Assembly: GCF_003231305.1 (NCBI RefSeq)
Contig: NZ_QKVM01000011.1
Span: forward strand, 54,270 to 118,269
DNA from: Pseudomonas sichuanensis
GTDB taxonomy: Bacteria > Pseudomonadota > Gammaproteobacteria > Pseudomonadales > Pseudomonadaceae
Length of the DNA stretch: 64,000 nucleotides
Direction of reading: 5' to 3'
Numbering within the stretch: position 1 is the first letter of the stretch; each line of letters starts with the position of its first letter. Below are positions 43,863-52,816 of the stretch, piece after piece. The notes beneath the pieces were generated by a model, which was given only the letters and a program-made list of their open reading frames with translations, was not told the DNA's origin and searched no databases. Both the position numbers and the translations under genes were made by a program.

Positions 43863-45089
43863 CTAGCAACAGGCGCTTTGATCGCGGCCCCGCTCGCTCT
43901 GTTGTTCGGTGATCAGCTTGAGCACGTCGATCACCCGCCCCAGCCCCAGGTAACGGCCGCCCTGGGTAATGATGAACGCTTCCTCGATGCGCTGTTGCGC
44001 CCGACTGGTAAGCAGGCGGCTGACCTGCTGCAGCGATTGTCCACGCTCGACCACCACAAAGTCCTTGCTCATCAGTTGGCTGACGGGCATGGCTGGCAAC
44101 AGGTTGCAGCTCGAAGGCTCGAGCAGGGCTTCGTGCAACGTATGGCGGTGGACGATGCCACAGGGCTTGCCCTGTCGGTCCAGCACGGCGAGGGAGTTGA
44201 GGTGGGCTTGGCCGCGGAAGGCCTCCAATACGTGCTGGATGGGGCATTCCAGGGGCACCGCTGGCTGCTGGAGGAGCAGGGCGCCAAGGTCGGCGCTGTC
44301 TTCATTCAGCGCCCCAGGGCTGCCCGGCGCCAGGGTCGGCAGGAGCGAGCATTCACGCGCAGCGGTCTCCTGAGGGCGGCCAAGCAGATAGCCCTGCAGC
44401 AGCTCGACGCCCATTTCAGCCAATACGGTCAGCTCTTCTGCCAGTTCGATGCCTTCGGCGATCACCTGGGCGCGTGAGGCGCGAGCGATTTGCAGGATCG
44501 AACCGACGAACTCGCGCTTGAGCGGGTCCTGGTGGATGCCATCGATGAAATGGCGGTCGATCTTCACGTAATCCGGGCGCAGCTCCGACCACAGGCGCAG
44601 GCTTGAATAGCCGGCGCCCAAGTCATCCAGGGCAATCGAGAAGCCCATGTCGCGGTAATGGTGCAGGGCGTTGAACAGCAGCTGGAAGTCTTCGGTGGGC
44701 GTCTGCTCGGTGAGTTCGATGACCACTCGGCTGGGCGACAGGCCGACCTGTTCGAGCATCTTCAGGGTGCGCCCGGAAGGGTAGTGCGGTTCAAGCAAGG
44801 ACTCGGGGGATACGTTGAGGAACAGCTTGCCCTCAAGGCTCTGCTCGGCAAAACGCCGGCAGGCGGTTTCGCGGCACAGCACTTCCAGCTCGCTGAGGCG
44901 CCCGGCCTGGCGGGCGATGGCGAACAGGTTCAGTGGCGAATGCAGCGGGCTGTTGGAGGGGCCGCGGCTCAAGGCTTCATAGCCGAGAATGCGCCGTTCA
45001 GAAAGACAGACGATGGGCTGGAACAGGCTGTGCACGCTACGTTGAGCCAGGATGGCGCTCAGTGCGCTGAGCTGTTCGGTGACGGTCAT
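43863..45089 (-). CDS. EAL-domain c-di-GMP phosphodiesterase with CBS pair
   Basis: The 408-residue protein has an intact EAL domain: EAL at residues 38-40, FLNVSPESL, VVIELTEQ, IALDDLGAGYSSL, YVKIDRHFI and VIAEGIE. All metal- and substrate-binding residues are present, so phosphodiesterase activity is likely. From about residue 270 come two CBS domains (LNSLAVLDRQGKPCGIVHRH; VSQLMSKDFVVVERGQSLQQV), which often bind adenine nucleotides. It therefore probably ties c-di-GMP turnover to energy state. It lies downstream of prc behind a terminator. The ATG at 45089 fits AGGAAG just upstream. Confidence 0.92.
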   Translation of the reverse strand: MTVTEQLSALSAILAQRSVHSLFQPIVCLSERRILGYEALSRGPSNSPLHSPLNLFAIARQAGRLSELEVLCRETACRRFAEQSLEGKLFLNVSPESLLEPHYPSGRTLKMLEQVGLSPSRVVIELTEQTPTEDFQLLFNALHHYRDMGFSIALDDLGAGYSSLRLWSELRPDYVKIDRHFIDGIHQDPLKREFVGSILQIARASRAQVIAEGIELAEELTVLAEMGVELLQGYLLGRPQETAARECSLLPTLAPGSPGALNEDSADLGALLLQQPAVPLECPIQHVLEAFRGQAHLNSLAVLDRQGKPCGIVHRHTLHEALLEPSSCNLLPAMPVSQLMSKDFVVVERGQSLQQVSRLLTSRAQQRIEEAFIITQGGRYLGLGRVIDVLKLITEQQSERGRDQSACC

Positions 45090-45101
45090 GGACTGCTTCC
45101 T

Positions 45102-45147
45102 GAATAGAAAAAGGCCGGGCGTTTTCACGCTCGGCCCTTCTATTTCA
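45102..45147 (-). terminator. Intrinsic terminator after prc
   Basis: On the minus strand an AAGGGCCGAGCG arm pairs with CGCCCGGCCTTT across the loop TGAAAA, and TTTCTATTC follows. It separates prc from the EAL gene. Confidence 0.8.
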
Positions 45148-45197
45148 CGACAGCCAGATGACTGTTTGATGACGGCTCACATTATATTGCCATCACC

Positions 45198-47279
45198 TCA
45201 GTGCTTGGCCACCGAAGTGCTCAAGCTCAGGTAGTCGAGCAGGATGCGCCCGGTTTCCGACAGGTAGGCGTCGTCTTCCGGCTTGGTGTCGTCCGGCTCG
45301 GCCGGCAGCGCGTCCTCGTCTTCTTTTTTCAGCTCCTTGAGCGGCTCTTCGCCCTTGGCCTTGCGGCGGATGTTTTCCAGCGCCAGCTGCTTGGCTTCGA
45401 TCTGGTCGTGGCGCGCGCGGCGGTCCTGCTCGTTGAGGCTGACGGTCTTCTCGTCCATCAGCTTCTGGGTCAGGGCCAGGCGGTCACGGATGTAGGCAAA
45501 CTCGGCATCCTTGACGCTGCGCGCTTCATGCTGTGCCTTGAGCTGGGCCAGGTACGGCTTGAACGGGTCGGCCACCGGCTTGATCACCGGGCGGATGGTG
45601 TCCCACGGCATGGCTTCGGGCAGGGCGCTCTCGCCGATTTCCTTGGTGTCGATGATTGACGGGTAGGCGATGTCCGGCAGCACGCCCTGGTGCTGGGTGC
45701 TCTGCCCGGAAACCCGGTAGAACTTGGCCAGCGTCAGCTTGAGTTCGCCATGGTTGAGCGGCTGGATGGTCTGCACGGTGCCTTTGCCGAAGGTCTGGCC
45801 ACCGATGATCAGCGCGCGGTGATAGTCCTGCATGGCGCCGGCGAAGATCTCCGAGGCCGAGGCCGAGAGGCGGTTGACCAGCAGCGCCAGCGGGCCTTTG
45901 TAGAAGGCGCCAGGGTTTTCGTCTTCGAGCACATCCACGCGGCCGTCGCTGTTGCGCACCAGCACGGTCGGGCCTTTTTCGATGAACAGGCTGGTCAGCT
46001 CGGTCGCTTCCTGCAGCGAGCCACCGCCGTTGTTGCGCAGGTCGATGACCACACCGTCGACTTTCTCTTTCTGCAGCTCGGTGAGCAGCTTCTTGACGTC
46101 GCGGGTGGTGCTCTTGTAGTCCGGGTCCCCGGCGCGATAGGCTTTGAAGTCCAGGTAGAAGGCCGGGATCTCGATGATCCCCAGCTTGTAGTCGCGGCCG
46201 TCCTGCTTGAGCTTGAGCACCGACTTCTTCGCTGCCTGCTCTTCGAGCTTGACCGCTTCGCGGGTGATCGAGACGATCTTGCTGGTCTGATCGTTCGGCG
46301 CATTGCTCGCCGGGATGACTTCCAGGCGTACCACCGAGCCTTTCGGGCCACGGATCAGCTTGACCACTTCGTCCAGGCGCCAGCCGACCACGTCGACCAT
46401 TTCCTTGTTGCCTTGCGCCACGCCGATGATCTTGTCGGCCGGGGCCACCTGTTTGGTTTTCGCCGCAGGGCCTGCCGGCACCAGGCGCACGATCTTGACC
46501 TGGTCGTTGTCGCTCTGCAGCACCGCGCCGATACCTTCGAGCGACAGGCTCATGTTGATGTCGAAGTTCTCGGCGTTGTCCGGCGACAGGTAGTTGGTGT
46601 GCGGGTCGTACGACTGGGCGAAGGTGTTGATGTAGGCCTGGAAGATGTCTTCGGCCCGGGTCTGGTCCAGGCGCGCCAGCTGGTTCTTGTAGCGCTTGGT
46701 CAGGGTTTCCTGGATCTGCTTGAAGTCCTTGCCGGCGATCTTCTGGCGCAGCACTTCATCCTTCACGCGTTTGCGCCACAGGTCGTCGAGCTCGGCCGAG
46801 TTCTTCATCCACGGGGCGTCCTTGCGGTCGACCAGCAGGTCTTCCTTGACGGTGAAGTCGATCTTGTCGACGCCCTTGTTCAGCTCGGCCAGGGCGAAGT
46901 CCAGGCGCTGTTTCACACGGTCCAGGTAGCGCTTGTAGATGGTGAAACCGGGGTCGAGATTGCCGCTTTTCAGAAAATCGTCGAACTGCGTCTTCCACTT
47001 GTCGAACTCGGCGATGTCGGCCGCGGTGAAATAGCTGCGCGCAGGGTCCAGCAGCTTGATGTAGCTGTCATAGATGATGACCGAACGGGCGTCGTCCAGC
47101 GGCGGCTTGCTGTAGTGGTGGCGCTTGAGCAGCTCGACCACGTTGAGGCTGGCGACGATTTCGTCACGGTCCGGCTGCAGGCTGTCCCACTTGTTGGCGG
47201 CGGCCGCATTGCCACCGAGCGTAAGGCTGCCAAGCCCGATGACAAGGGCGAGGGCGGTGCTGGGGAGGAAATGCTTCAT
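45198..47279 (-). CDS. prc: Tail-specific C-terminal processing protease Prc
   Basis: The 693-residue protein has a signal peptide (MKHFLPSTALALVIGLGSLT), a helical N-terminal domain, a PDZ domain (NFDINMSLSLEGIGAVLQS, then GPAAKTKQVAPADKIIGVAQ) and the tail-specific protease domain. The Ser/Lys dyad motif is Ser476 in LSASASEIFAGAMQ with the Lys in GGQTFGKGTVQ, and DLRNNGGG is also conserved. The C-terminal extension matches E. coli Prc. It is periplasmic, where it trims lipoproteins and envelope proteins such as peptidoglycan hydrolases. The ATG at 47279 gives the intact signal sequence. Confidence 0.95.
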   Translation of the reverse strand: MKHFLPSTALALVIGLGSLTLGGNAAAANKWDSLQPDRDEIVASLNVVELLKRHHYSKPPLDDARSVIIYDSYIKLLDPARSYFTAADIAEFDKWKTQFDDFLKSGNLDPGFTIYKRYLDRVKQRLDFALAELNKGVDKIDFTVKEDLLVDRKDAPWMKNSAELDDLWRKRVKDEVLRQKIAGKDFKQIQETLTKRYKNQLARLDQTRAEDIFQAYINTFAQSYDPHTNYLSPDNAENFDINMSLSLEGIGAVLQSDNDQVKIVRLVPAGPAAKTKQVAPADKIIGVAQGNKEMVDVVGWRLDEVVKLIRGPKGSVVRLEVIPASNAPNDQTSKIVSITREAVKLEEQAAKKSVLKLKQDGRDYKLGIIEIPAFYLDFKAYRAGDPDYKSTTRDVKKLLTELQKEKVDGVVIDLRNNGGGSLQEATELTSLFIEKGPTVLVRNSDGRVDVLEDENPGAFYKGPLALLVNRLSASASEIFAGAMQDYHRALIIGGQTFGKGTVQTIQPLNHGELKLTLAKFYRVSGQSTQHQGVLPDIAYPSIIDTKEIGESALPEAMPWDTIRPVIKPVADPFKPYLAQLKAQHEARSVKDAEFAYIRDRLALTQKLMDEKTVSLNEQDRRARHDQIEAKQLALENIRRKAKGEEPLKELKKEDEDALPAEPDDTKPEDDAYLSETGRILLDYLSLSTSVAKH

Positions 47280-47367
47280 GCTGATTCGACGTGTAGGCAA
47301 TTGATCACGCATAGTAGGCCGTCTTTTCCGTTCGCCGGTTCCATGAAACCGGGAAAATACTGCAAAA

Positions 47368-47391
47368 AGCCTGGGACGGTGATCCCAGGCT
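47368..47391 (-). terminator. Intrinsic terminator reading on the minus strand, upstream of prc
   Basis: AGCCTGGGA and TCCCAGGCT form a 9-bp stem around CGGTGA. The T run (TTTTT on the minus strand) follows the hairpin only in the prc direction. No minus-strand gene lies between it and the start of the divergent quinone oxidoreductase gene. Confidence 0.75.
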
Positions 47392-47420
47392 CAGTCATAT
47401 GATTCAACTATGGAGGCACT

Positions 47421-48383
47421 GTGAAGGCATTGCAAGGCGTTGACGGACATGTGGCCTGGGTCGAGGCCGAACGCCCGGCCTGTGACGCAGGGCAGGTGCG
47501 CATTCGAGTGGCCGCTGCGGGGCTGAACCGCGCCGACCTGCTGCAAAAGGCCGGCCTTTATCCACCGCCGCCGGGTGCCAGCCCGTACTTGGGCCTGGAG
47601 TGCGCCGGCATCGTCGAAGAAGTGGGCGCCGGTGCCGACTGGCGCGTGGGTGATCGGGTCTGCGCCTTGTTGGCTGGCGGCGGCATGGCCGAGGAGGTGG
47701 TGGTCGATGCCCGCCACGTGTTGCCCGTGCCCGAAGGCCTGAGCCTGCACGAAGCGGCGGCGATCCCCGAGGTGTACGCCACGGCCTGGCTGAATATCTT
47801 TCAGCTTGGTGGCCTCAAGGCTGGCGAGAAGGTCTTGGTGCATGCCGGCGCCAGCGGCGTGGGCTCGGCGGCGATCCAGCTGTGCAAGGCCTTCGGCAAT
47901 CCGGTGTGGGTCAGCGTCGGCTCACCGGAGCGTCTGGCCTACTGCCAGGGGCTGGGCGCCGCCGGTGGCGTGGTGCGCAATGCCAACCTCGACGCGCTTG
48001 AACAGCTTGGCCCGTTCGACGTGATCCTCGACCCGGTCGGCGCCGGCTATGGCCCGCTCAACCTCAAGCTGCTGGCCCGCGACGGGCGCTGGGTGATCAT
48101 CGGCCTGATGGGCGGGCGCAAGGTCGAGCTGGACCTGGCGTTGGTGCTGGGCAAGCGCCTTGAGATTACCGGCTCTACCCTGCGCAACCGCGATGATGGG
48201 TTCAAGGCCGAGCTGTTGCGTGAACTGGGCCGGCAGGTATGGCCGTTGTTCAGCGAAGGCCGGCTCAAGCCTCAACTGGTGGACACCTATCCGGTGGCCT
48301 TTGCCGAGGCCGCCTTTGCGGAGTTGGCCAGCAACCAGGTGTCCGGAAAGCTGGTGCTGGTGATCGATCCGGCGCTGGCCTGA
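47421..48383 (+). CDS. NADPH:quinone oxidoreductase, PIG3/MDR family
   Basis: The 320-residue protein belongs to the medium-chain dehydrogenase/reductase superfamily. Family blocks are AGLNRADLLQKAGLYPPPPG, LGLECAGIVEEVGAGA and the nucleotide-binding HAGASGVGSAAIQL. Catalytic-zinc ligands are absent, as in zeta-crystallin-like quinone reductases. It should use NADPH to reduce quinones in the cytoplasm. It is divergent to prc and is the last core-like gene before the island. Confidence 0.9.
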   Translation: MKALQGVDGHVAWVEAERPACDAGQVRIRVAAAGLNRADLLQKAGLYPPPPGASPYLGLECAGIVEEVGAGADWRVGDRVCALLAGGGMAEEVVVDARHVLPVPEGLSLHEAAAIPEVYATAWLNIFQLGGLKAGEKVLVHAGASGVGSAAIQLCKAFGNPVWVSVGSPERLAYCQGLGAAGGVVRNANLDALEQLGPFDVILDPVGAGYGPLNLKLLARDGRWVIIGLMGGRKVELDLALVLGKRLEITGSTLRNRDDGFKAELLRELGRQVWPLFSEGRLKPQLVDTYPVAFAEAAFAELASNQVSGKLVLVIDPALA

Positions 48384-48546
48384 ACCCATGCCGGCGGGGT
48401 TGGCCATCAGCCCTGCCCGGTGACGTCGAAGTCTCCACCTAGCATTTTTGTCAGTAGGCAAATGCCTGGTTAAGCGTTTGAATCGCTCGCAGCAAGCAGG
48501 TTTCTGGAGGCCCAGTGGGCATCGTACCTGGTGAATGGGAGCGGAC

Positions 48547-50487
48547 ATGCGCGACACACGCGAAGTGCAGTGGCTACAAGCGGACCTGGCGGCACCGGAT
48601 GTTCCCGTCATCATCCGTGACGAGAACGGTGACCCCTACGCTGATGGGTTGTTGCCACGCACGGCGCTGAGCAATGACCTCGAAGTGATCATTGCGCCAT
48701 GGGACATGGACCCGCAGTTCTCGGACAAGGTGCAGGTCGGTTGGCGGCTCTCAGGCGCGCCTTTCGTCGCGGTCAGTGAATATACCTTCGCCCCTCCCTC
48801 GGCCCAGAGAACGGTTCATGTACCGCGTCGCTACCTGGATCACGGGGTCCATGACCTCTCCTACACCGTCAGCCGCCTGGGCAATCGCACCGAATCACTC
48901 AAGCGCACCATCACGGTGGACAGGGTGCCACCCAACGACGGTCAGTCGCCCGATCCCCTGGTACTGCCTGCCGACCTGGTGGGCGAACTGACCGAGGACT
49001 ACCTGGCGCGCAATGGCCGGCTGCGTTGCGAGGTACCCACGTACGTGGGCCTGAAAGCTCGCGACCGAGCGGTCTTCTTCTGGTCCGCCGTGAACCCACC
49101 GCCAGGCAACGAGCCGGCCATCGACGAGCGCGAGTTCAGCCAAGAGGACATCGACCGCGGCGAGCTGTTCGTGGACTACGACGCAGCGGCCATCCGAGCG
49201 TCCGGCAGCGGGCAGCGCTTCCTCTGGTATCGCCTGCGCGACCTGGTGGGCAACGAGGGCGATGCGTCCCTCGTGACAGCGCTGGAGGTGAACCTGCGCC
49301 CCCCTCCGGCGAACCTCGAGCCACCTCGGGTACCGCTCAGCGCCCGGGGCCTGATCGACCGTGAACATGCCCGCGAAGGCGCCTCGGGCGAGGGCGGGGT
49401 GACCGTCGAGGTCGACGCCTATGACAATGCCGATGCCCAGCAGTGGGTGATCATCGACTGGCACGGTACGCCCTTGCAGGCGCTGGCGGTCGATCCGGCT
49501 GCCTTTCCATTGCGTGCGTTCGTGCCGTGGCCGGCGCTGACCGCCGTTGGCCTGGGCCCTGGCGATGCCGTGGTCAGTTATCAGGTACGTCATGGCACCC
49601 GTCTGTTGCCGTCACCGTCGATTTCCGTGCCCTTCGACCTGACCGTGGCGGGGCAGGACCACCCCAATGCACCGGCGTTGCTCAATACCCTGCTCGACAA
49701 GGTGGAGATCCGTGGCGCGGTCTCCGATCAACCCAACGTGCTCAAGCCGGTCGACCATGGATACGACGCCATCGTCAAGCTGGCGCTGTTCAACGATCCG
49801 CAGCCCGGTGATTCGCTGAGCCTGTACTGGGGCCAACAGCTTGCGCCGGTCGACCGCTACAGTGTTCAGCCAGGCGATGTGGCCGGCCAGCCCGTGGCCC
49901 TGAAGGTCCCGTGGGCAGTGATTGAGCAACAGCCCAACGACCGCGCCCTGCCGGTCTGGTACGAGACCGACAATGGCGTCAACCAGCAACTGTCGCGGGC
50001 CACCCTGGTGGATGTGGCGGTCGAGGTGATCCAGGGGCTCCAGGCGCCGGTGTTTCCCGATGCGACGCTTTACGGCTACCTCAACTGCTGCAGCAGGCCG
50101 CGGTTGTGGGAGGGCGTGAACGTGCGGGTGAAGGGCGATCCGCGCTTCAGTGTCGGCGATACCATCGAACTGGTGTGGCAGGGCCATGACAACCTGAACG
50201 GCTCATCGCCCATCCCTGGCGTCACGGCCACGTTCAGCGAGCCCGTTGGCACTGCCGGGGGGGCCGTCGATTTTCTCATCCAGCCCTATGACAACTTGAT
50301 CGCGCCGATGATCGATAACGCGTCTGCCACCGCCCAGTACCGCTTGTTGAAAACCGACGGCAGTGTCGGCGTCTCTGACATCGACGTCGTCAAGATCATG
50401 CGCAAGATGCCCAGCGGAGAGGTCTGCTCGCCCGACCTGGACCTTTGCCTGGAGGCGGGTACCCAGACACAGGGAGAAGGAGGGTAG
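48547..50487 (+). CDS. Multi-domain beta-sandwich (Ig-like) protein
   Basis: The 646-residue product consists of about six repeating beta-rich domains of 90-110 residues. The repeat signature is visible as VTVEVDAYDNADAQQWVIID, followed by WHGTPLQAL; a Cys pair sits in YLNCCSRPRLWEG near the C-terminus. No signal peptide, lipobox or membrane span is seen. I prefer the ATG at 48547 with GGGAG upstream; one at 48535 is possible. The next gene is a paralogue with the same domain order. The role is unknown; such stacks suggest an adhesin, structural or toxin-complex part. Confidence 0.75.
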   Translation: MRDTREVQWLQADLAAPDVPVIIRDENGDPYADGLLPRTALSNDLEVIIAPWDMDPQFSDKVQVGWRLSGAPFVAVSEYTFAPPSAQRTVHVPRRYLDHGVHDLSYTVSRLGNRTESLKRTITVDRVPPNDGQSPDPLVLPADLVGELTEDYLARNGRLRCEVPTYVGLKARDRAVFFWSAVNPPPGNEPAIDEREFSQEDIDRGELFVDYDAAAIRASGSGQRFLWYRLRDLVGNEGDASLVTALEVNLRPPPANLEPPRVPLSARGLIDREHAREGASGEGGVTVEVDAYDNADAQQWVIIDWHGTPLQALAVDPAAFPLRAFVPWPALTAVGLGPGDAVVSYQVRHGTRLLPSPSISVPFDLTVAGQDHPNAPALLNTLLDKVEIRGAVSDQPNVLKPVDHGYDAIVKLALFNDPQPGDSLSLYWGQQLAPVDRYSVQPGDVAGQPVALKVPWAVIEQQPNDRALPVWYETDNGVNQQLSRATLVDVAVEVIQGLQAPVFPDATLYGYLNCCSRPRLWEGVNVRVKGDPRFSVGDTIELVWQGHDNLNGSSPIPGVTATFSEPVGTAGGAVDFLIQPYDNLIAPMIDNASATAQYRLLKTDGSVGVSDIDVVKIMRKMPSGEVCSPDLDLCLEAGTQTQGEGG

Positions 50488-50598
50488 CAAAACGCAAACC
50501 AGCCCATACGCGATAGCAACCATCGATAGCAATCACCTGTGTGGTCGGCACTTTTTCCAAGTGCCAGTCAGGGTCATCGTCCTTGACAGGAGACAACC

Positions 50599-52599
50599 AT
50601 GACCAAAATTCCACCCCCTGCTTCCCCGACCCCAGCGCAAGCCAGGACGGCGTACGAGAACAAGCGCTACATGCGCGTAACGCGGGCAATGCCGGTCCCT
50701 TCGTTCAGTACCCCCCTGCTGCCGGACATCCCTGGCGATGAACCCAACATGCTGCCGCGCCCGCATGGTGTGCCGCTCGATGTGCAGGTCCCGCTCTTCG
50801 ACATCACGGGCACTCCGGGCGACATCGTGAGTATCCGATTGCGCTGGAATGGACAGAACGTGGGGACCGCCGTGAGCCGCACCTTTCCGCTAAATGCGGC
50901 TGATTTTCCCCTCACCTTGACGCTAGCGGCGACCAGTACCACCAGCCATGGCAGGCATGAGCTGGGCTACCGCGCGACAATCTTCGGCAATGGCAACAAC
51001 TCGGATCCTTTGTCCGTTTTCGTCGACAACCAGGCGCCGAACCTGGGCGTCAAAGGGGCGGAAGCTACCTTGCCGCCCGAGGTGGCGGACGGCATTACCC
51101 GAGAGTATCTGGACGCCAACAGCAATGAAGTGGAGATCACCATTCCCACCTACCAGGAAATCAAGCTCGAGGACAAGGTCGAAGTCTTCGTTGGCAGGAA
51201 ATTTCCGGGTGCGCTCATCGACACGCTGACAATCAGTGACGTTACCGACCCGATCGTGGCAACTCTCCCCGAGGCGAATTTCAACGGGGAGGAGGGCCAG
51301 TACCTGATTTATTACAACCTGAGCGATCGCACGGGTAACACCGGTCCGGACTCACATTTCAAGGTCGTCAATGTGTTTCTGACGTTGTCGCCCGACAACT
51401 TGCAACCGCCGTTGGTCCCGCAAGCGGATGATGCCGAAGGCATCGATCTGGACGATGCCATCGCGGGCGTCGGGGTAGAGATCGAGGCCTATGACAATGC
51501 CTTGAGCAAGGACTTGATCCAGGTCTATTGGGATGGCAAGGCGGTTTCTGGACGGCTACCCGTTATCCCAGGGAGTTTCCCCTTGTTCGCCACCGTGCCA
51601 TACAGCATGGTGCGCGACACGCCTCCCAACCCAGGGCCGAAGACGTCAAAAGTGACGTATGAGGTGATTCGGGATGAAAGGGTGTTTCCGGAGGCTGTCG
51701 GCCTGGACGTGGACGTCGACCTGACCGTGGCAGGGCCCCCTGACCCAGGTACAGACCCGGATCCAGGGCTGGGTAACCCGGATCTGGATCTGGTGACTGT
51801 GCAAGCTAAAAATACCGCCGACCCGAACAAGCTCGAGCCCGGCGACAACGGTGAGGATGCGACGGCCACGGTGCCACTCTACGTTGGCGCGGCAGCGGGC
51901 GAGATCATGCACCTGCTGTGGGCTGGCGTGGAAGTCGCCACGTATGAGGTCACTGGCAACGAAACTCCAGGCGATGACGTTACCTTCACCATCTCCTGGG
52001 CCGACATCGAAGCCGAGGGCAACAGCGCAGCCTTGCCGGTGCGCTATGAAATCAGCAACTCCGGCAACGGCAACCGCAACCGCTCACCGATCACGGAGGT
52101 TTCGGTCAATGTGCTCACTGCCACCTTGCCGGCAGTGAGCTTCCTTCACTGGTACTCCGAGGACCCTTCAGATCCCTTGGAGCCCAAAGTGCTCAACTGC
52201 AGTTCTCTGCGCCAGGTCGGAGGCGTCTGGGGGCTGGAGGTGCGTGTGCAGGGCGGGGAGCCGAAGCTGGAAGGCCAGACGTTGGCCTTCACCTATCAGG
52301 GTTGGGAGGATGACGCGGGTTCCATACTCAAACCTGATACCGAAGACAAGACCGTCACCAAGATTCCCACTGCCGATGAGGCGGCCAACGGATTCACCGT
52401 GCTGGTGCCTTACACCCCGGCCGTGCTGAAAACGCTCGATCGTTGGGGCAGTGTGACCTACGAGGCGGTGATCGACGGATTCCCCATCACTGCGACCCGT
52501 GATTTGCTGCGGGTATACATGGCGGTGCCCGGTGGAGGAACTTGCCCTTTGAGTTTCGGCGTGGCGGCTAAACGTAGATTGGCTGCCAAAGGTAGATAG
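50599..52599 (+). CDS. Multi-domain beta-sandwich (Ig-like) protein, paralogue of the previous gene
   Basis: The 666-residue protein follows the previous gene after 111 bases and repeats its plan. Both have a YDN signature domain (VEIEAYDNALSKDLIQVYWD), the link VDLTVAGPP, and the Cys block KVLNCSSLRQVGG. A Pro/Asp-rich hinge (DPGTDPDPGLGNPD) separates two halves near residue 390. AGGAGA at 50588-50593 precedes the ATG. No signal peptide is present. Base composition looks slightly less GC-rich than core genes, which suggests transfer. Function unknown. Confidence 0.75.
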   Translation: MTKIPPPASPTPAQARTAYENKRYMRVTRAMPVPSFSTPLLPDIPGDEPNMLPRPHGVPLDVQVPLFDITGTPGDIVSIRLRWNGQNVGTAVSRTFPLNAADFPLTLTLAATSTTSHGRHELGYRATIFGNGNNSDPLSVFVDNQAPNLGVKGAEATLPPEVADGITREYLDANSNEVEITIPTYQEIKLEDKVEVFVGRKFPGALIDTLTISDVTDPIVATLPEANFNGEEGQYLIYYNLSDRTGNTGPDSHFKVVNVFLTLSPDNLQPPLVPQADDAEGIDLDDAIAGVGVEIEAYDNALSKDLIQVYWDGKAVSGRLPVIPGSFPLFATVPYSMVRDTPPNPGPKTSKVTYEVIRDERVFPEAVGLDVDVDLTVAGPPDPGTDPDPGLGNPDLDLVTVQAKNTADPNKLEPGDNGEDATATVPLYVGAAAGEIMHLLWAGVEVATYEVTGNETPGDDVTFTISWADIEAEGNSAALPVRYEISNSGNGNRNRSPITEVSVNVLTATLPAVSFLHWYSEDPSDPLEPKVLNCSSLRQVGGVWGLEVRVQGGEPKLEGQTLAFTYQGWEDDAGSILKPDTEDKTVTKIPTADEAANGFTVLVPYTPAVLKTLDRWGSVTYEAVIDGFPITATRDLLRVYMAVPGGGTCPLSFGVAAKRRLAAKGR

Positions 52600-52617
52600 G
52601 CAGCCCGCAGGAAGCGG

Positions 52618-52651
52618 ATGACCGAGGCCGGCAAGCGCTTGCCTCGGTCAT
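52618..52651. terminator. Hairpin after the second beta-sandwich gene
   Basis: ATGACCGAGGC and GCCTCGGTCAT form a perfect 11-bp stem around CGGCAAGCGCTT. No T run follows, so termination is only probable. Confidence 0.5.
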
Positions 52652-52816
52652 GCACAGCAAGGGGGATGATGAATGGAGTGCTCACGAGACCGGTGAAAAT
52701 TCCTACTGCAAGAAGGGGGAATTCCTACATTGTGCCAACTCGCTTCTGCGTAGAGTTCAGCGCTTTTCCTTACTAGGCAACCACCTGCCATGAGTACACA
52801 TCCTGAGGAGGGCAAG

